A stretch of DNA of 64,000 bases from Aldrovandia affinis (lineage: Eukaryota > Chordata > Actinopteri > Notacanthiformes > Halosauridae). Made by a program: the position numbers and the translations under genes. Position 1 is the stretch's first letter. Every line of letters begins with the position of its first letter. Shown piece after piece: positions 10,691-23,200 of the stretch. The stretch spans positions 6,284,154 through 6,348,153 of the forward strand of contig JAINUG010000015.1 in the NCBI GenBank assembly GCA_029706075.1, read 5' to 3'. A model generated the notes under the pieces. That model made no database searches. It was not told the origin of the DNA and saw nothing but the letters and a program-made list of their open reading frames with translations.

Positions 10691-10899
10691 CAAATCTTGC
10701 ATTTCTGCCTATTAATACATGTTAATAAAGGCACTTAGTATATTTATCAAAGGTAGTGTCAAGGACAGGTGATTATGCAAATGTTATTTACACATAAAGA
10801 CTTCCTTTAGAAGAAGCAAAATGGCCAATAATGAACCAAGTGGCTATACGTTTTCAAGGGTAATTCACACATAGATATAAACAAGAAAATAAGGAAGGA

Positions 10900-11149
10900 A
10901 ACTGTTGCACATTGGCCTTGGTTACAAGTGGCTTCTGAATGGCAGCATTGCCATAAATATCAGCTATGTGAAGCTCACGACATAGTTTTTGTTGAAACAG
11001 GGTCACGGATTCAGTTCTGTGGTAATTTCTGAGGCCGTTGTTTTTGAGGCCGACGAATTACTAAATAATTTTTCCATTTCTGTGACTGACACACCTGCAA
11101 TTCAGGCATTAACTATTTTACCTCTTTCAACACCTCTTAAATCTCTCAT
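10900..11149 (-). mobile_element. Degenerate Tc1-like transposase fragment (copy 2)
   Basis: Duplicate of the fragment at 3590-3838, with the same stop after the MRDLRGVERG start. The decay therefore predates the tandem duplication. Confidence 0.7.
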
Positions 11150-11362
11150 GTTGCTTTAGAAACTGACAGTAAACTTTATAACAGAAACATCTTGGTAATT
11201 AGTATTGACATGTATATGAAACACATATGTAGACTCCTTAATTGCAATGCAGTTACCTCAAAATATGACTTCTTTTTCATTTGGTGTTTCCATTATTTTG
11301 TCTATTCCATGTACATGTGTAAAATATACATTGTAAGTAGTGGCTATTAATGTGACATTAAT

Positions 11363-11593
11363 GGAGCTGGCAGTGTAGTGTAATGGTTAGGAAGCTGGGC
11401 TTGTAACTCAGAGGTTGCAGGGTCAATTCCCAGGTGGGGGCACTGCTGTTGTACCCTTGAGCAAGGTACTTAATCTGAATTGCTTCAGTAAAATATTCAG
11501 CTGTATAAATGGATTGTATGTAAATAAATATAAACTGTGTGAGTTGCTCTGGATAAGAGTGTCTGCTAAATGCCTAAAATGTAATGTAATTGT
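11363..11593 (+). mobile_element. tRNA-derived SINE with L2-type tail (copy 2)
   Basis: Duplicate of the SINE at 4053 inside the second tandem unit, almost identical across the head, body and tail. Confidence 0.85.
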
Positions 11594-12285
11594 ATGACAT
11601 GGAGAAACCTTTAATGCAAGTTTTACAGGAAATTCAAGTTTTGTAATCATTTTCCTTTCTGGCTTACTTACTTGTAATCATGTTTCTGATTTAGAAGTAC
11701 AATGTTGTGGATTACAATATGGGTTGGGTATGGAATGCAATTTACTTTAAGTAGAAAAAAACATTTCACTTCTTGGACCACATTATTCCAAAAGTCCTAG
11801 TTAATACAGAACTAAATAATTGCACTGTATATCCATACCATGTATATTAGCAAAAATCTAACTACAGTTTTGCAGAGAAGCTGATGAACTATCACAAAGG
11901 GCTGCGATTGGAACTTCTTAGGTGTTTCAAGGAAGTCATCTACAGCTGGCGAAAATGACCAGCCCAGTTGACTCATCAATGCTGGTAAAGTGAGGTCTTG
12001 TGAAATATGTGACAGGACCTGGCATTTGCAGATCTTATGACCAGCCTATGTTTACTTGTATTTAATAACAAAAGCTATAATATTGTGATTGCATTTACAA
12101 GGAAATGTGACATTGGTTATAGTGTATAGAAAATAAAGAATAACTATCAGCAATATTGCATTTATTACAGCTTTGTTCAGGGACGTGCGTGGACACCTGA
12201 TAGTTCACGAGAGCTCAAACAGGAAACTGCTGTAAAACAAATACAACTGATAGCATGAGAGTGATTTAAGAGTATTCCGCACGTA

Positions 12286-12839
12286 CAGTACCAGTCAAAA
12301 GTTTGGACACACCTGCTGGAAACTAGGTTTATCTCAAAATTGACAATGTTTTACACCGTATACGTTTCTGTAAATACTTGAAAATTACAAAAAACGCATG
12401 TAACAATAAACGAAACGAAGATCAAATCAATGTTCAAGAAAATTGAATTGAAAATTGAATCTTGGATTCCTCAAAATAGTCACCCTTTGGCGTGAGAATA
12501 GCCTCACAAACAGGGGCCATTCGGTTAATACGTTTTAGCAGGAAATCACCCGACATGTTTTCCCAGCTATCCTGCAGCAATTCCCAGAGAAACTTGTGGG
12601 TTGCTTTGCTTTGACTCTTCCTTTCCAGTTTGTCCCATACAAGTTCTATGGGATTGAGGTCTGGACACTGGGCAGGCCAGGTCTTTAGTTTGAGTTGTCG
12701 TTCACGTTCCTCCTTCACCAGATAGTTCTTGCACAACTTCAAGGTGTGTTTCGGGTCGTTATCTTGTTGAAGAATGAAGGAGTGCCCAATTTGCTGTAAT
12801 CCAGATGGAAGTTGTTGTCCAAACTTTTGACTGGTACGG
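12286..12839 (-). mobile_element. Internally deleted Tc1-like transposon (copy 2)
   Basis: Duplicate of the element at 4996-5549, with both inverted ends and the same C-terminal transposase remnant (12434-12742, one Leu-to-Arg difference). Its position in the repeat unit is the same, so it was copied by the segmental duplication and not by transposition. Confidence 0.9.
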
Positions 12840-13516
12840 TACTACTTTCCTTTCCTCCTCATATTACCAAACAGATCAACAAGCTGTATGAATTAATGGC
12901 TGGAACATTATATGGCTACACATGATAACAGGAAGCAAGGGTTCAGGGCTTTCCACAGAGATGTTTCCTGTCACTCATTAATAGTTCATTTCCATTTGTC
13001 AAATCAACACAGTTTATGATGCAGTGACAGGACTGTAGTCCCTTGCATATATGTTACACAGACATTTGTAGGATTCTGATATGCAAATGGTCATACTGCC
13101 AACAACTCATGGACTCCACTGATAATATTATCTAAATTTAGTTTAATACAGTTTTCCTTATTAAAGAGAAACAAAAAATGCAACATTTTGAAGATGATGA
13201 TAAGCAAATTTTGTACGTAGCTTTATTTCACTTGCATTTGGTTTTAGTTTTTTCTGAATGGATGCTTTTTGGGTTCAAAAGAAATACAGTCTGCTTTCCT
13301 TCCAGCATGTCTACCTCTCATCTGAACTCCTCTAGTCTTCCATCTGCTCCACATACCTGGAGATCTACGGTGGTCCCTGAAATATTTATTTGGTCATAGG
13401 CCTGATGGGAATGCATTACGTGTTTAATAGGGGAGCATAGCGGTGCTACAGGGTATTGTCCTGTGGTCTATGTGGTCTATATACACAAGGTACAGAGTGA
13501 CCCCTCCCAAGATTGC

Positions 13517-13697
13517 AAGATTACTTCAAGGCAAAGTTCCATCTGTAAGGAGGCAGATCATTTCTGGCCTTGGGAAAAATGAGCTTGCCCCATAATGACG
13601 GGCGATGGGCTCGTGGGGGAGGGCAAATCAAAAGAAGAGTGTATAATTGGCCACCAAATTGGGAGAAAAACTGGGAAAAACTCTGAAACAAATAATT
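13517..13697 (+). mobile_element. 3' part of a tRNA-derived SINE (copy 2)
   Basis: Duplicate of the SINE fragment at 6225-6405, with one visible difference (TTGGCC here, TTAGCC there). Confidence 0.7.
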
Positions 13698-14502
13698 GTT
13701 TTGTTTTACTCACATACAAAGGATAAATTAAAAACAAACGATTTTATTTGGGGAATCTAACAAGGGGAAGGGGGAGAAATGCAAGTCCAATCCTTACTCA
13801 TTGTCAAAGTCGGTAATCCAGTAATCGGTTTCCAAGTCAGGGTCCTCAAACATTCAATGGTCGGTACACAAAACAGGTGTTCAAGCTTACTGCCACTGCC
13901 ACTCCCACTCCCACTCCCACTCTCTCCAACACATTTCCCCTCACGGTACATTGGTCTACATGGCGCTTTTATTTTCCCCTGCCCATTCAGGTACACAAGT
14001 GTCAGGTATGCTTTTTTACTGAGCTTGCAATTCATTCTTAATACCAGAATCAATCAATATCTTAACAAACTGGAATGTTACGCAGAGAGTTGCTCGATTA
14101 CTTATAATGTGAAATTAAGGCACAATGCCTTATGATTGCTGTGGTATTGCTTGCTGTGTGAAACTGATCATAACATGGAATTACCTAGCTAACAAGGCAC
14201 AGAATTGCCCCAAATCTTTAGCTTCTCTTCATAGAGTTACACACCATTATATGTAAAGAGAATACACATTCTAATCAATGCACCTTTTTGATGTGTCCAT
14301 CTAATCTGGTCAGCATAGTCATTGGCTTTTGTCCAGAGTTGGTAAGTAACAGTTAACTGACTAACTGCATTATCTTAGTTAGAAGCTGCTGTTTGGAGTT
14401 ACTGTTTAAGTTTAAATCTGTTGGCAATTAGGAACACAAATTCAAACGTCACTCAACTACTCACCATAGTTCACTGACTCTCTATAGCAACCTGAATACT
14501 AG

Positions 14503-14897
14503 TGCTGGCATACTAGGTTGCAAAGGGTACTGTTCTCTCCTACCTCCAGACAGCAATCACACCATATACCCCAGCTAGACCCCTCCGCTCTGCCTCCTCT
14601 GGTAAATTGGCTGTCCCGTCCCTTTGGGCGCCCAGCAGCCGTTCCTTGTGGCCTTGCCTCTTCCTTGCCCTGACCCCCCCCCCCGCCTAGTGGTGGAATG
14701 ACCTTCCACACTCAGTAAGGACCGCAGAATCACTGCCCATCTTCCGCAAAAGACTGAAAACCCACCTCTTCAGACTACACTTCTACTGAATATTGTGTAG
14801 TCGTGTAGAATAATACTCACTTTTCTCTCCCTGTTTTATAGGTGTGGTGTGCTTCTAAGATGGTGTCTGTTGTATTGTGTTGTACTCGGGGGTTCTC
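14503..14897 (+). mobile_element. L2-like LINE 3' fragment (copy 2)
   Basis: Duplicate of the fragment at 7211-7605, with a slightly different C-run length near 14676. Confidence 0.75.
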
Positions 14898-15208
14898 AAA
14901 AACATTGCACGTTAGAGATTAACGTGCGACTTTAAGATGAATTTAGGAAAAGTATGCGTGAGTTGTGTGAGTTTAATGTGCTTCTTAGTTAACTCCGCCC
15001 CAGCACCAGTCTGGAAAAAGCAAAGCAAGTCGATCATCAAACAATCGATTGACAAATCTCTGCAACATCTAGTTTGTTTTTGGCATGATGTCAATTAATT
15101 AGAAATAGTTACAAATAATTATAACCGTACATTTTAAAGAATACAATTACAGGGAAAGGTATAAATAGGCACACAATTGGACAACAAATCCCTCTAAAGT
15201 AAAAGGAA

Positions 15209-15457
15209 ATGGCAGAACCTACAAGAAAGAGAAGACAACACTTCTCCAAAGATGAAGTTCAACTTCTTTTGGATGAAGTAGCACAACATAAACACATGTT
15301 TTTTTCAAAGCCTCGTGGCAGTCTCTCCAACACTGAGAAAAATGGGACAACATCACAAGCAAACTAACTGCTTGCAGTGAGCAGCTTAGGATCTGGGATG
15401 GATGTTATAAAAAAAATAGCAAGACCTTTCCAGCCAAGCCAAAAAAAGGGCCGCTGA
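15209..15457 (+). pseudogene. Myb/SANT-like DNA-binding domain gene, frameshifted (copy 2)
   Basis: Duplicate of the gene at 7923, with its own TATAAATA at 15160-15167 and the identical A-run frame break. The lesion therefore existed before the duplication, or is real in both haplotypes if the two copies are alleles. Confidence 0.6.
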
Positions 15458-16401
15458 ATTACACCATGGAAGGGTACAAAATTGTCTAATACAATTACCA
15501 CAAAGAAACATTTGTAATCATCTATTAATTCATGTGTCTCTCATATCTATACAAGAGGTGTCATTGTATATGTCACACGCCACGTGACAAACCCTGGATG
15601 GGAACAGAGCAGCCAGGAGACGGAGTGGAGTTTGTCGGTCTACAGACCGGATTTTATTAATTTGTTCCTGTCTCTCCCCCCAGACATGGGGAAGAGACAG
15701 TGGGAGTAGCAGGTTAACATATAACAAACACAAAACACAAACAGACAAAATCTTCACCCTACTCGCCGCAAAGCTTTCGGGTAAAAACAACGAACTAAAA
15801 TAACACATTAAAATAATAAAACTTACGGGACACCGCGCCTCTTCCTCCGGAGTTTGCCCTGGAACCTCCCCAGGCACACACATATCCAGTAACCTTTCAA
15901 GTGCTTCCCACCCATGCATACTGAGACACTCGCCACTCCCCACAGTCAGAGTTCTGGCAACCAGCCCCAAAGACACTCTCCACTCTTCTCTTTCAATCAC
16001 ACAAATAAAACCGAGGCGAGAGGTGCCCTCTTTCAGGCGCCCTCTATCACGATCACACCGAGGGAGAGAGGCGAACACTCTTAGTGCGCCCCCTCTCCCA
16101 CACACACAAGAAGCACTCTACTCAGTCACTTTTGACAAATGCACACAAAATTCAACAAACATCAAACACTCCACAATCCACAATCCAGAATCCACATGCG
16201 TGTGCACACGCACACTCACACTCACAACAACGACGACGACAACAACACAAGACTCACTCTACAATATGTACACACAACAATCCAGCACGCACGCACGCAC
16301 GCACTACATTCTCACACAGACACCCAATCAGCCAATTGACTTCCATATCAATTGACTGATTGACACCAATTAAACAATAATTAAATAATTAAATCAATTA
16401 T

Positions 16402-16494
16402 GGCCTTTGGAGCAACCTTCCGGGCCACGGTTTACTCTCACACCCTGTGAGAGTGCCAAACCTGCCCCCGGAAAGTCTACATGCTCCAAAGGCC
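16402..16494. repeat. Nested foldback hairpin (copy 2)
   Basis: Duplicate of the hairpin at 9115-9207. All three stems are unchanged. Confidence 0.8.
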
Positions 16495-16971
16495 TCCACA
16501 ACATGTAAAGACACAGACAACCATGCCACTCCCACGTGGCTGAGACCGACGTCCTCCACAGTATAGTAAAAAAAAAACATACAGTATGGCATGTGACTGG
16601 TTAAAACCATGTAACCACTTCAGATAGATACCAATGGATGTCTGGGTCCTGTTTTTAGAAACACCACTGTAGAATTTGAGTGCTTTTAGATATTTGCATC
16701 CAGTTTTTGGGGGATTGTACAACCCCTTGGGGTAGCATATACAACGAGTGGGTTTAAGTTTGCCCAAACAGTAGCATGGACGGTGCAGCTGACGTAGATC
16801 TTTGGTTTAAATGGAGGATTCTCGGAACTGCCATGATTAGGATAACCTGGTCAGGCCTACCTGCTACTCTTATTTTAAGGTGTTGAGTTATTGAAAACCT
16901 TAGGTGGCAAGTTAATTGAAACTCGACTTAATATGGAGCACAGAAAAAGTCTTCATCTTTATAGGCTATTC

Positions 16972-17345
16972 TTTTATTTTTGTTTAGATTTTTCCATGTT
17001 TTTCCAATTTGGAAGCCAATTATACCCTCTATTACTTTTGATTAACCCTCCCCCACAAATTTGCCGCCTGTCTCTACAGGGCAAGCTACTCTCCGAGGCC
17101 GGTGATGATCTGCCTCCTTTCGAGATGGAACTCACCAACCCCTTTTCTGAACCAACCACCGTCAACCAACCAACCAACCAACCAACCAACCAACCTCCCT
17201 CAGGAGCGCCACCCCCGATCGGGGCTAACGGCCAGGGCCGGTCTGGCAGAGACGGGTTTTGAACCGCGTCCCTGATAGGCAGCTCACACTCGTACAGGAC
17301 CAACCGAATACAGGTATGTTAGACCGCTACACTATCCGCCAGCCC
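16972..17345 (-). mobile_element. Full-length tRNA-derived SINE (copy 2)
   Basis: Duplicate of the SINE at 9684-10045, with the same 14-bp target-site duplication (16958-16971 and 17346-17359) and a CAAC tract that is two units longer. Confidence 0.85.
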
Positions 17346-18009
17346 TTTATAGGCTATTCGTGTGACCAATTAAAATACATATGCCATTTAGCAGATGCTT
17401 TTATCCAGAGCGACTTACAGTAGTGAATGCATACATTTTTCAGTATATGCGGTCCCTAAGCATTGTCAGCGCCATGCTCTACCTACTGAGCCACACAAAA
17501 CTACGTAGCCTATAGTCTATAGAATTACCGCATATGTGGCAACAAATACAGATGTTTGCATCTTTGCAAATGACGCCAAATTACATAAAGAGCCATTGCC
17601 CTCTTGCATTTGTATTGCATCTAAATCTTAATCACTTTAGTGCTGAAATAGGCTATCCAATTTTGCTTTGGCTTTCTTGTGATGATATAGGCTACACAAC
17701 ACATCATATTATAGGCTAATAAATAGCCTAATATGGCATTATGTTATATTTTACATGCATTTAAATTGAATAAACTAAATATCCACCAATATATGAGTCG
17801 CTAAATGTCCACATTTCCAGAAGGCATAGTGATTTGATTTTAAAGCACTCTTTGTGGTGGCCACTGTCTGCAGTGAAGAGCAGAGCAGGCAAAAATGAAC
17901 TTAAGAAGCACTATATTTTTAACCCATTTAGACCTAAAATGCCTGCTAAAAACGCCTATTAAAACCTAAGCAATTATTCTACACAACCTCTTAAAACCTG
18001 AGGGTTTTC

Positions 18010-18225
18010 TGGAGATAACATGCTACATTTAGTTACGAATCACAGCGCATTTCATTAATCGTTTTGGGAAACCCAGGTCTTAAATAAATGATGGATCGGG
18101 TAGGACATTAATGGACATGCTACTTTAGTTACAAAGCGTTTTGGGAAACCCATGCAAATGAATGATGGATCCTACGATGGAACTTACGGTGCACTTAGTG
18201 TTACGATGTTTTCAGGAAACCTACC
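18010..18225. repeat. Short irregular tandem repeats at the right edge of copy 2
   Basis: ACATGCTAC-TTTAGTTAC, CGTTTTGGGAAACCCA and AATGATGGATC each occur twice about 110 bp apart (18017-18090 and 18114-18173). A looser third version follows (ACGATGTTTTCAGGAAACCTACC). The repeat overlaps the duplication boundary. Confidence 0.7.
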
Positions 18226-20269
18226 CCTGATCTCTTGCTCTAGCTGTTATTATTCTTGCCATTTGATATGCACTTATTGGAAGTTGCTCTGGATAAGAGC
18301 ATCTGCTAAATGCCTAAAATGTAAAATGCTTCATTTTCTGTTGAATTTACATTTTATTCTGATGACTTTGCATAAATATAAGGACTCCTTTTTTACCTAC
18401 TGTGGCGGTTAACTCCTTTAATGGGGTTGATGCTGTGGGATCCAATGAAACCAGAAAAGAGACTAAACCAGAGTTGGTATCACACATTAAATATGAATTA
18501 CCTTTGGGATTTTCCCCCTGGTGCTTGTTGCCTCTGGGTTGGGTGCTATTTTCTGTTGACTGATGTGTATGCTGGCACCAGCCAAGGCCAGGCGAAGTGG
18601 TGGCCTGCGGAGGAGGGTGAGCAGCCAGTGTTGAAAGGCGAACCTTCCTGCACCTCGTGCTTAGCCTGTACAGGCAGATGTGGTGCTTATTCCAGGTGAT
18701 GACTTGTGCTCAGGGCCTGACAGCCTGGATGGATGGTGACCTTGAACAGGAACGTGAGGGAGAGATTTGGCGGCCTATCACACAGGCACATAGTGCAAGC
18801 TGCCTCAGATCAGTGTGGCAGCTGTCTTTGCAGTCAGCTCCCACTCACCACCCTCACTTTGAAGAGACACCTGCATCCCCCATTTAGACCAGTACTAAAT
18901 GAAATTACATCAAGATGACAGGCATTAATTGATTTCTCCTACAGGCTGGATTTAATTAAATCTGCAAAATACAAAATAAATTACTGTTTGGGAAAATTCC
19001 ACAAAGGGCATTTCATTTGTGATTTGACAACCAAAACAAAGAGGTCTCGTGATACATCTTATAAAATATTAAAATTCAAGATCAAGTTTCTTTCATCATC
19101 AGAAGAATACCTTTGCTTTGAGTAGAACATTAAAATGATCTCAATACAGCTGTTAATGTACAACATTGGTATCTTGTCATACATATTTTATTGAGAGACA
19201 ACACATTGTAAAAAGCCTCTGTGGATTGGGGTTCAGAGAACAAGAAGAAAGACAAAAACAATGCCCTTTTGGAGGTTCTGGTGTAACAGTGTATAAAATG
19301 TTAGTTATTTCTTAATGCTCAAGAAAATAGCAACACAAAGCATGAAAGTGTTATGCACTCTCATTGTTATATTGCATGTGATTAAACTACTTTTAAATGT
19401 ACACATGGAAATACATATTTGGAAAAGTCATGCCACAATTTCTACATTTCTGAAATAGGGTGTCTATTACAGCACACGTGCAAAAAACATCCGTGTTCCC
19501 AGAACGAATTCCAATTGCAGTTCATCTTGTTTTATATCTGGTTACAGAAAGCAAACAAACTAGTTCTATACCAAACTATTGGATGAATATAAACCACAAC
19601 AATCAAACCTTGTGAGAGATTTGAACAGCTGACAGCTTTAGCTCTCATACATACATACCATACATACATACATAGCTACCTTACTGATACATATTTGCAA
19701 ACCACAAGTGAAATCAAGATGGTACTAAATCAGCCTTATACTCAGTTCTCAATTATGCTCTAAATGTGAACCAGTTTATTTAAATTCGGTAAGCAACATA
19801 AGTACACAAAACACAATTTTGTAGAAAATGTATCTGATTTAATACAACACTTTTTTTCTTGATCAGTAAATGTTAGATTAAGTCTTGTATTTACCTTGAA
19901 CATAACACATTACATTCTGTCTAACATATCAGGAATATTATTTATGTATTATCCCCTTGCTGATTAAATGACTGTACAATAATTAGGCTACTTAACTCTC
20001 TGTACGGGAATTGTCTTCCTGGTGTTGCTCTATCCAAACATGGCTTCTTGGCAGCTGTGCCAGAGCGGTTGGTGCTGCGCACGTGCTTGAAATGTGTCCA
20101 AGTCTTTCACGGAAAACACTGTATAAACATTACTCATCTTCGGCCCCGCCTTATCTACAGCCTATATATTGCCTATGTATCGCTAAGTTTGCCGGTAAAG
20201 TGGTCCAAACAGCTGAAGGAAAATACCGTTGCCTCTTTCTGAGCAGAAATCGTTCTCTTGCTGCTAACG
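18226..20269. other. Intergenic DNA upstream of NOXO1
   Basis: An SINE/L2 tail relic lies at 18283-18322 (GTTGCTCTGGATAAGAGCAT). The rest has no recognised gene, including the two overlapping open frames at 18421-18918. CATA repeats occur near 19649-19674. A TATATA at 20162-20167, about 105 bp before the NOXO1 start, could be a weak core promoter. Confidence 0.45.
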
Positions 20270-23200
20270 ATGAGTGATCCAAGATACCCAACCGGTGTCA
20301 GGCTTATTGGAGTGATGCAAAAGGACGTGAGCAAGGTATGTAACCTGAAATCATTCGTTATTACGAGCGGTATCCAAAAATTTGGACATATCAGCGTTGA
20401 ATTGAAAATGTGACGAATTATGTTTCTTTCTGAAATTAAGTGATAGGTTCTCATGGGTTAATATTACAATAATATTAACATAATTAACATTATTTTTAAT
20501 TATTCCTGAAATATAAACTCAATCACTGCATCCATTTTTACCCAACAACAGCAAAACCACAAATGTAAACATTTCTAGAAACCGCAAATGTAAACATATT
20601 TAACTTTAATCAAATTTAGATTTGACAGTGAACCTGTTAACATATTCAATGTTCATTATGTTTTTCAGATGTTCATGGCCTCTGTGCTTTGGTCAGATCA
20701 GAGTGAAATCATTGTTTACAGATCATTTCAGGAGTTCAAGAAACTGCATGTAAGTTAATCAATCAGTATTATAAATATATATATATATATACACTGTATA
20801 TATATATAGTCAAAGCTGTGGAATGTGCTGGTCTAAAACGATTTCTTCTTTCATTTTAACAGAAGCAACTGAAAAATAAATTTCCTCGACAAAACCCATT
20901 TCGTACATCCGAGAGAGTAATTCCAAGGTTCAGAGGTAAATTGGCTTTTCATATAAACCAAAAGCATGCCAATGCTTTACATTATCATTTCAAAGGGGCT
21001 CAATTCTGCAACTACTTCCTTCCTTTTCAGTGAGGAACATGAAGACCTATCACAAGAAGGACTCCAGCAAATCATTGCGTCATCTAGCATTCCTGGAAAG
21101 GTACTGCACAGAGCTGCTCAAATGTGATCCCAGTATCACCCAGAGCTCTGAAGTGATCCAGTTTTTCCTGCCACAGAATCAGGACCTGCAGCCAGAGTTT
21201 CCCAAGAATAGGTATGTGCTTTTCAGAGCTGATTTATAACCGGGCAGCTTGCTGCATAGTGAATGGGAATTTTTCTTTTGTATGCTTTGTAATCATCTGT
21301 CTGTAATATAAATGTGTTGCTTGTCAGTCCAGTCCTATGCATTTGTTCAGGGTGACTTTCAGGGCATAAAAAGATTATAGAGCAAGATTGTCAGTGTAAA
21401 GTGTAAAGAAAGTGTAAATGGTTTGTCTTTATAGTAGAATAAAGTCATGTCTTGTCCACAGCATTATGATCCTGCCATTGGAGGACATTGCAGACAGCAA
21501 GGGGAGAGGGGTAGATGCTACTGGTGGCAAGCGAATCAGCATTGGCAATGTGACACAGCCCTTTGTGACTGAGACGTATCGCTGTGTGGCCCCCTATGAA
21601 ACCAAGGACACCAAGAACAGGCCATTCAAGGTGGCTGTGGATGAGATGGTGGATGTTCTCATCAAGGACAAAGCAGGTTAGTCTTCCAGAATCCAATACT
21701 TTGATTTTCTAGGCTTTTTTACAGGAATATGGCAGTCCATGAAACTGTTGTTTAACTATTATAGTGTATGTTTATAGGCACGTGGCTTTTATTTGACATA
21801 GAATTCATTTATAAAACGTTATGATTTCAAGTGACCATTTACCTTGAATCATTGGTGTATAATGGTATGCTAGCATACATTCATCGTTTTGGTTATGTTT
21901 GTGTGAGATATGAGCAGTGGAGTGTAATTGTTTCTTTTCAGCAATATATTACATGTTATATGAATGTGACTATGTAATTATGATAATACATAGATTTATC
22001 CCTCCATATTAAGAGATGAAGTAAAAAGTAGTGTCACATGGGGTCAGTTATGCAACATCCAAAATGATGAACCCACAACAAGAGAGTGGGGTGACCCATG
22101 TCTACATGTGACACACTGGCACCCCTTCAGTTGTGCCTCTCGTGTTTTACTGACACTGAGTTTGTCTGTTCAGGATGGTGGCTGGTGGAGAATGATGGCA
22201 AATGCCTGGCCTGGTTTCCTGCACCTTATTTGGTGAAGTGTGATAATGATGATGAGGAAGATGACCATGATGGGAGACCTGTTGAAGGTAAGAGACCATT
22301 TTGATATTCTAGGTGATCATGGGTATGACTACAGCAAGTTACTGTGCAGATGTATTAATCTTCATAATAAATGGACTCTTCAATTCATTGTTTCCTATGC
22401 TCAGCCCATTGACCTGACCTAAATATCAGTGGATATGTGCAACATCTAAATTGTAATTGAACTGAGCAGTCTGTGAAACTATTAGATCTAACACAATAGC
22501 AGACCATCGGGGACATGTGGAAAAGCCCAAAATTAAGATAATTTTTATTGTAAAATTAGGTTTGGATGCAATCCATAGAATATCCATTAAATTTTTCTCT
22601 CTCTGACTCCCTAATAATACGTGCTCCATGTTTGTGATCCTCATCCCCTAAACTGTATTCCCTAAACAACTGCTGGCAGACCAGTCTCACAAATCAAAAA
22701 AGATTTCATGAAAATGATTTATTATATATGTAGACAAATAAATGAGAGCTGTACAACAGTAACTAATGACAGATGTCAATATGTTTACCATTGTTTCTTC
22801 TGGTTAATTGTTTACATTTAGGTATGCTGTACTGTGCAGTTAGAAACTATACATCTAAAAAAGAAGACGAGGTCTCTGTGCACATTGGCTCTGTGGTGGA
22901 GGTGCTGCAGAAGTCTGATGATGGCTGGTGGCTCATCAGGTACCCTCGCCGGCTCTTGCCTAGCTTTACTTGCATATCATCTAATCAGAAGCATTCAAGA
23001 TGGCACATTAAGAGTACATTGCGGTAACATTTATGTGGGCCTTTACATTTTCTCCACAATAGACTCTCTGCATGTCAGTGCCACAACTGGGCCATAAGTC
23101 GCAGTTAAAAAAATTTTTGTTTTTTTTGTCTAAAAGTTGCAGGCACTTTCTCATCATTATGGCCAAGTGTTCCCCATTTGTTGAGGACAACTGTGCCTAC

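Larger units (their letters stand above)
3382..10695. repeat. Tandem duplication, copy 1 (about 7.31 kb)
   Basis: The sequence beginning AATCTTGCATTTCTGCC at 3382 starts again at 10693. From there the two stretches run collinear for more than 7 kb with only scattered substitutions and short indels. Every element inside appears twice at offsets of 7287 to 7311 bp. It contains no intact gene. Copy 1 carries a different segment near 10612-10650 from the one at 17923-18110 in copy 2. Confidence 0.95.
10693..18159. repeat. Tandem duplication, copy 2 (about 7.47 kb)
   Basis: Second, direct-orientation copy of the block at 3382. Differences seen by eye include a roughly 22-bp shorter segment near 11875, a longer CAAC repeat at 17163-17192, a shorter CGCA repeat near 16288 and an extra segment at 17923-18110. 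The copy ends in ...CCCATGCAAAT at 18159. The same CCATGCAAAT at 10686-10695 joins copy 1 to copy 2. Confidence 0.95.
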
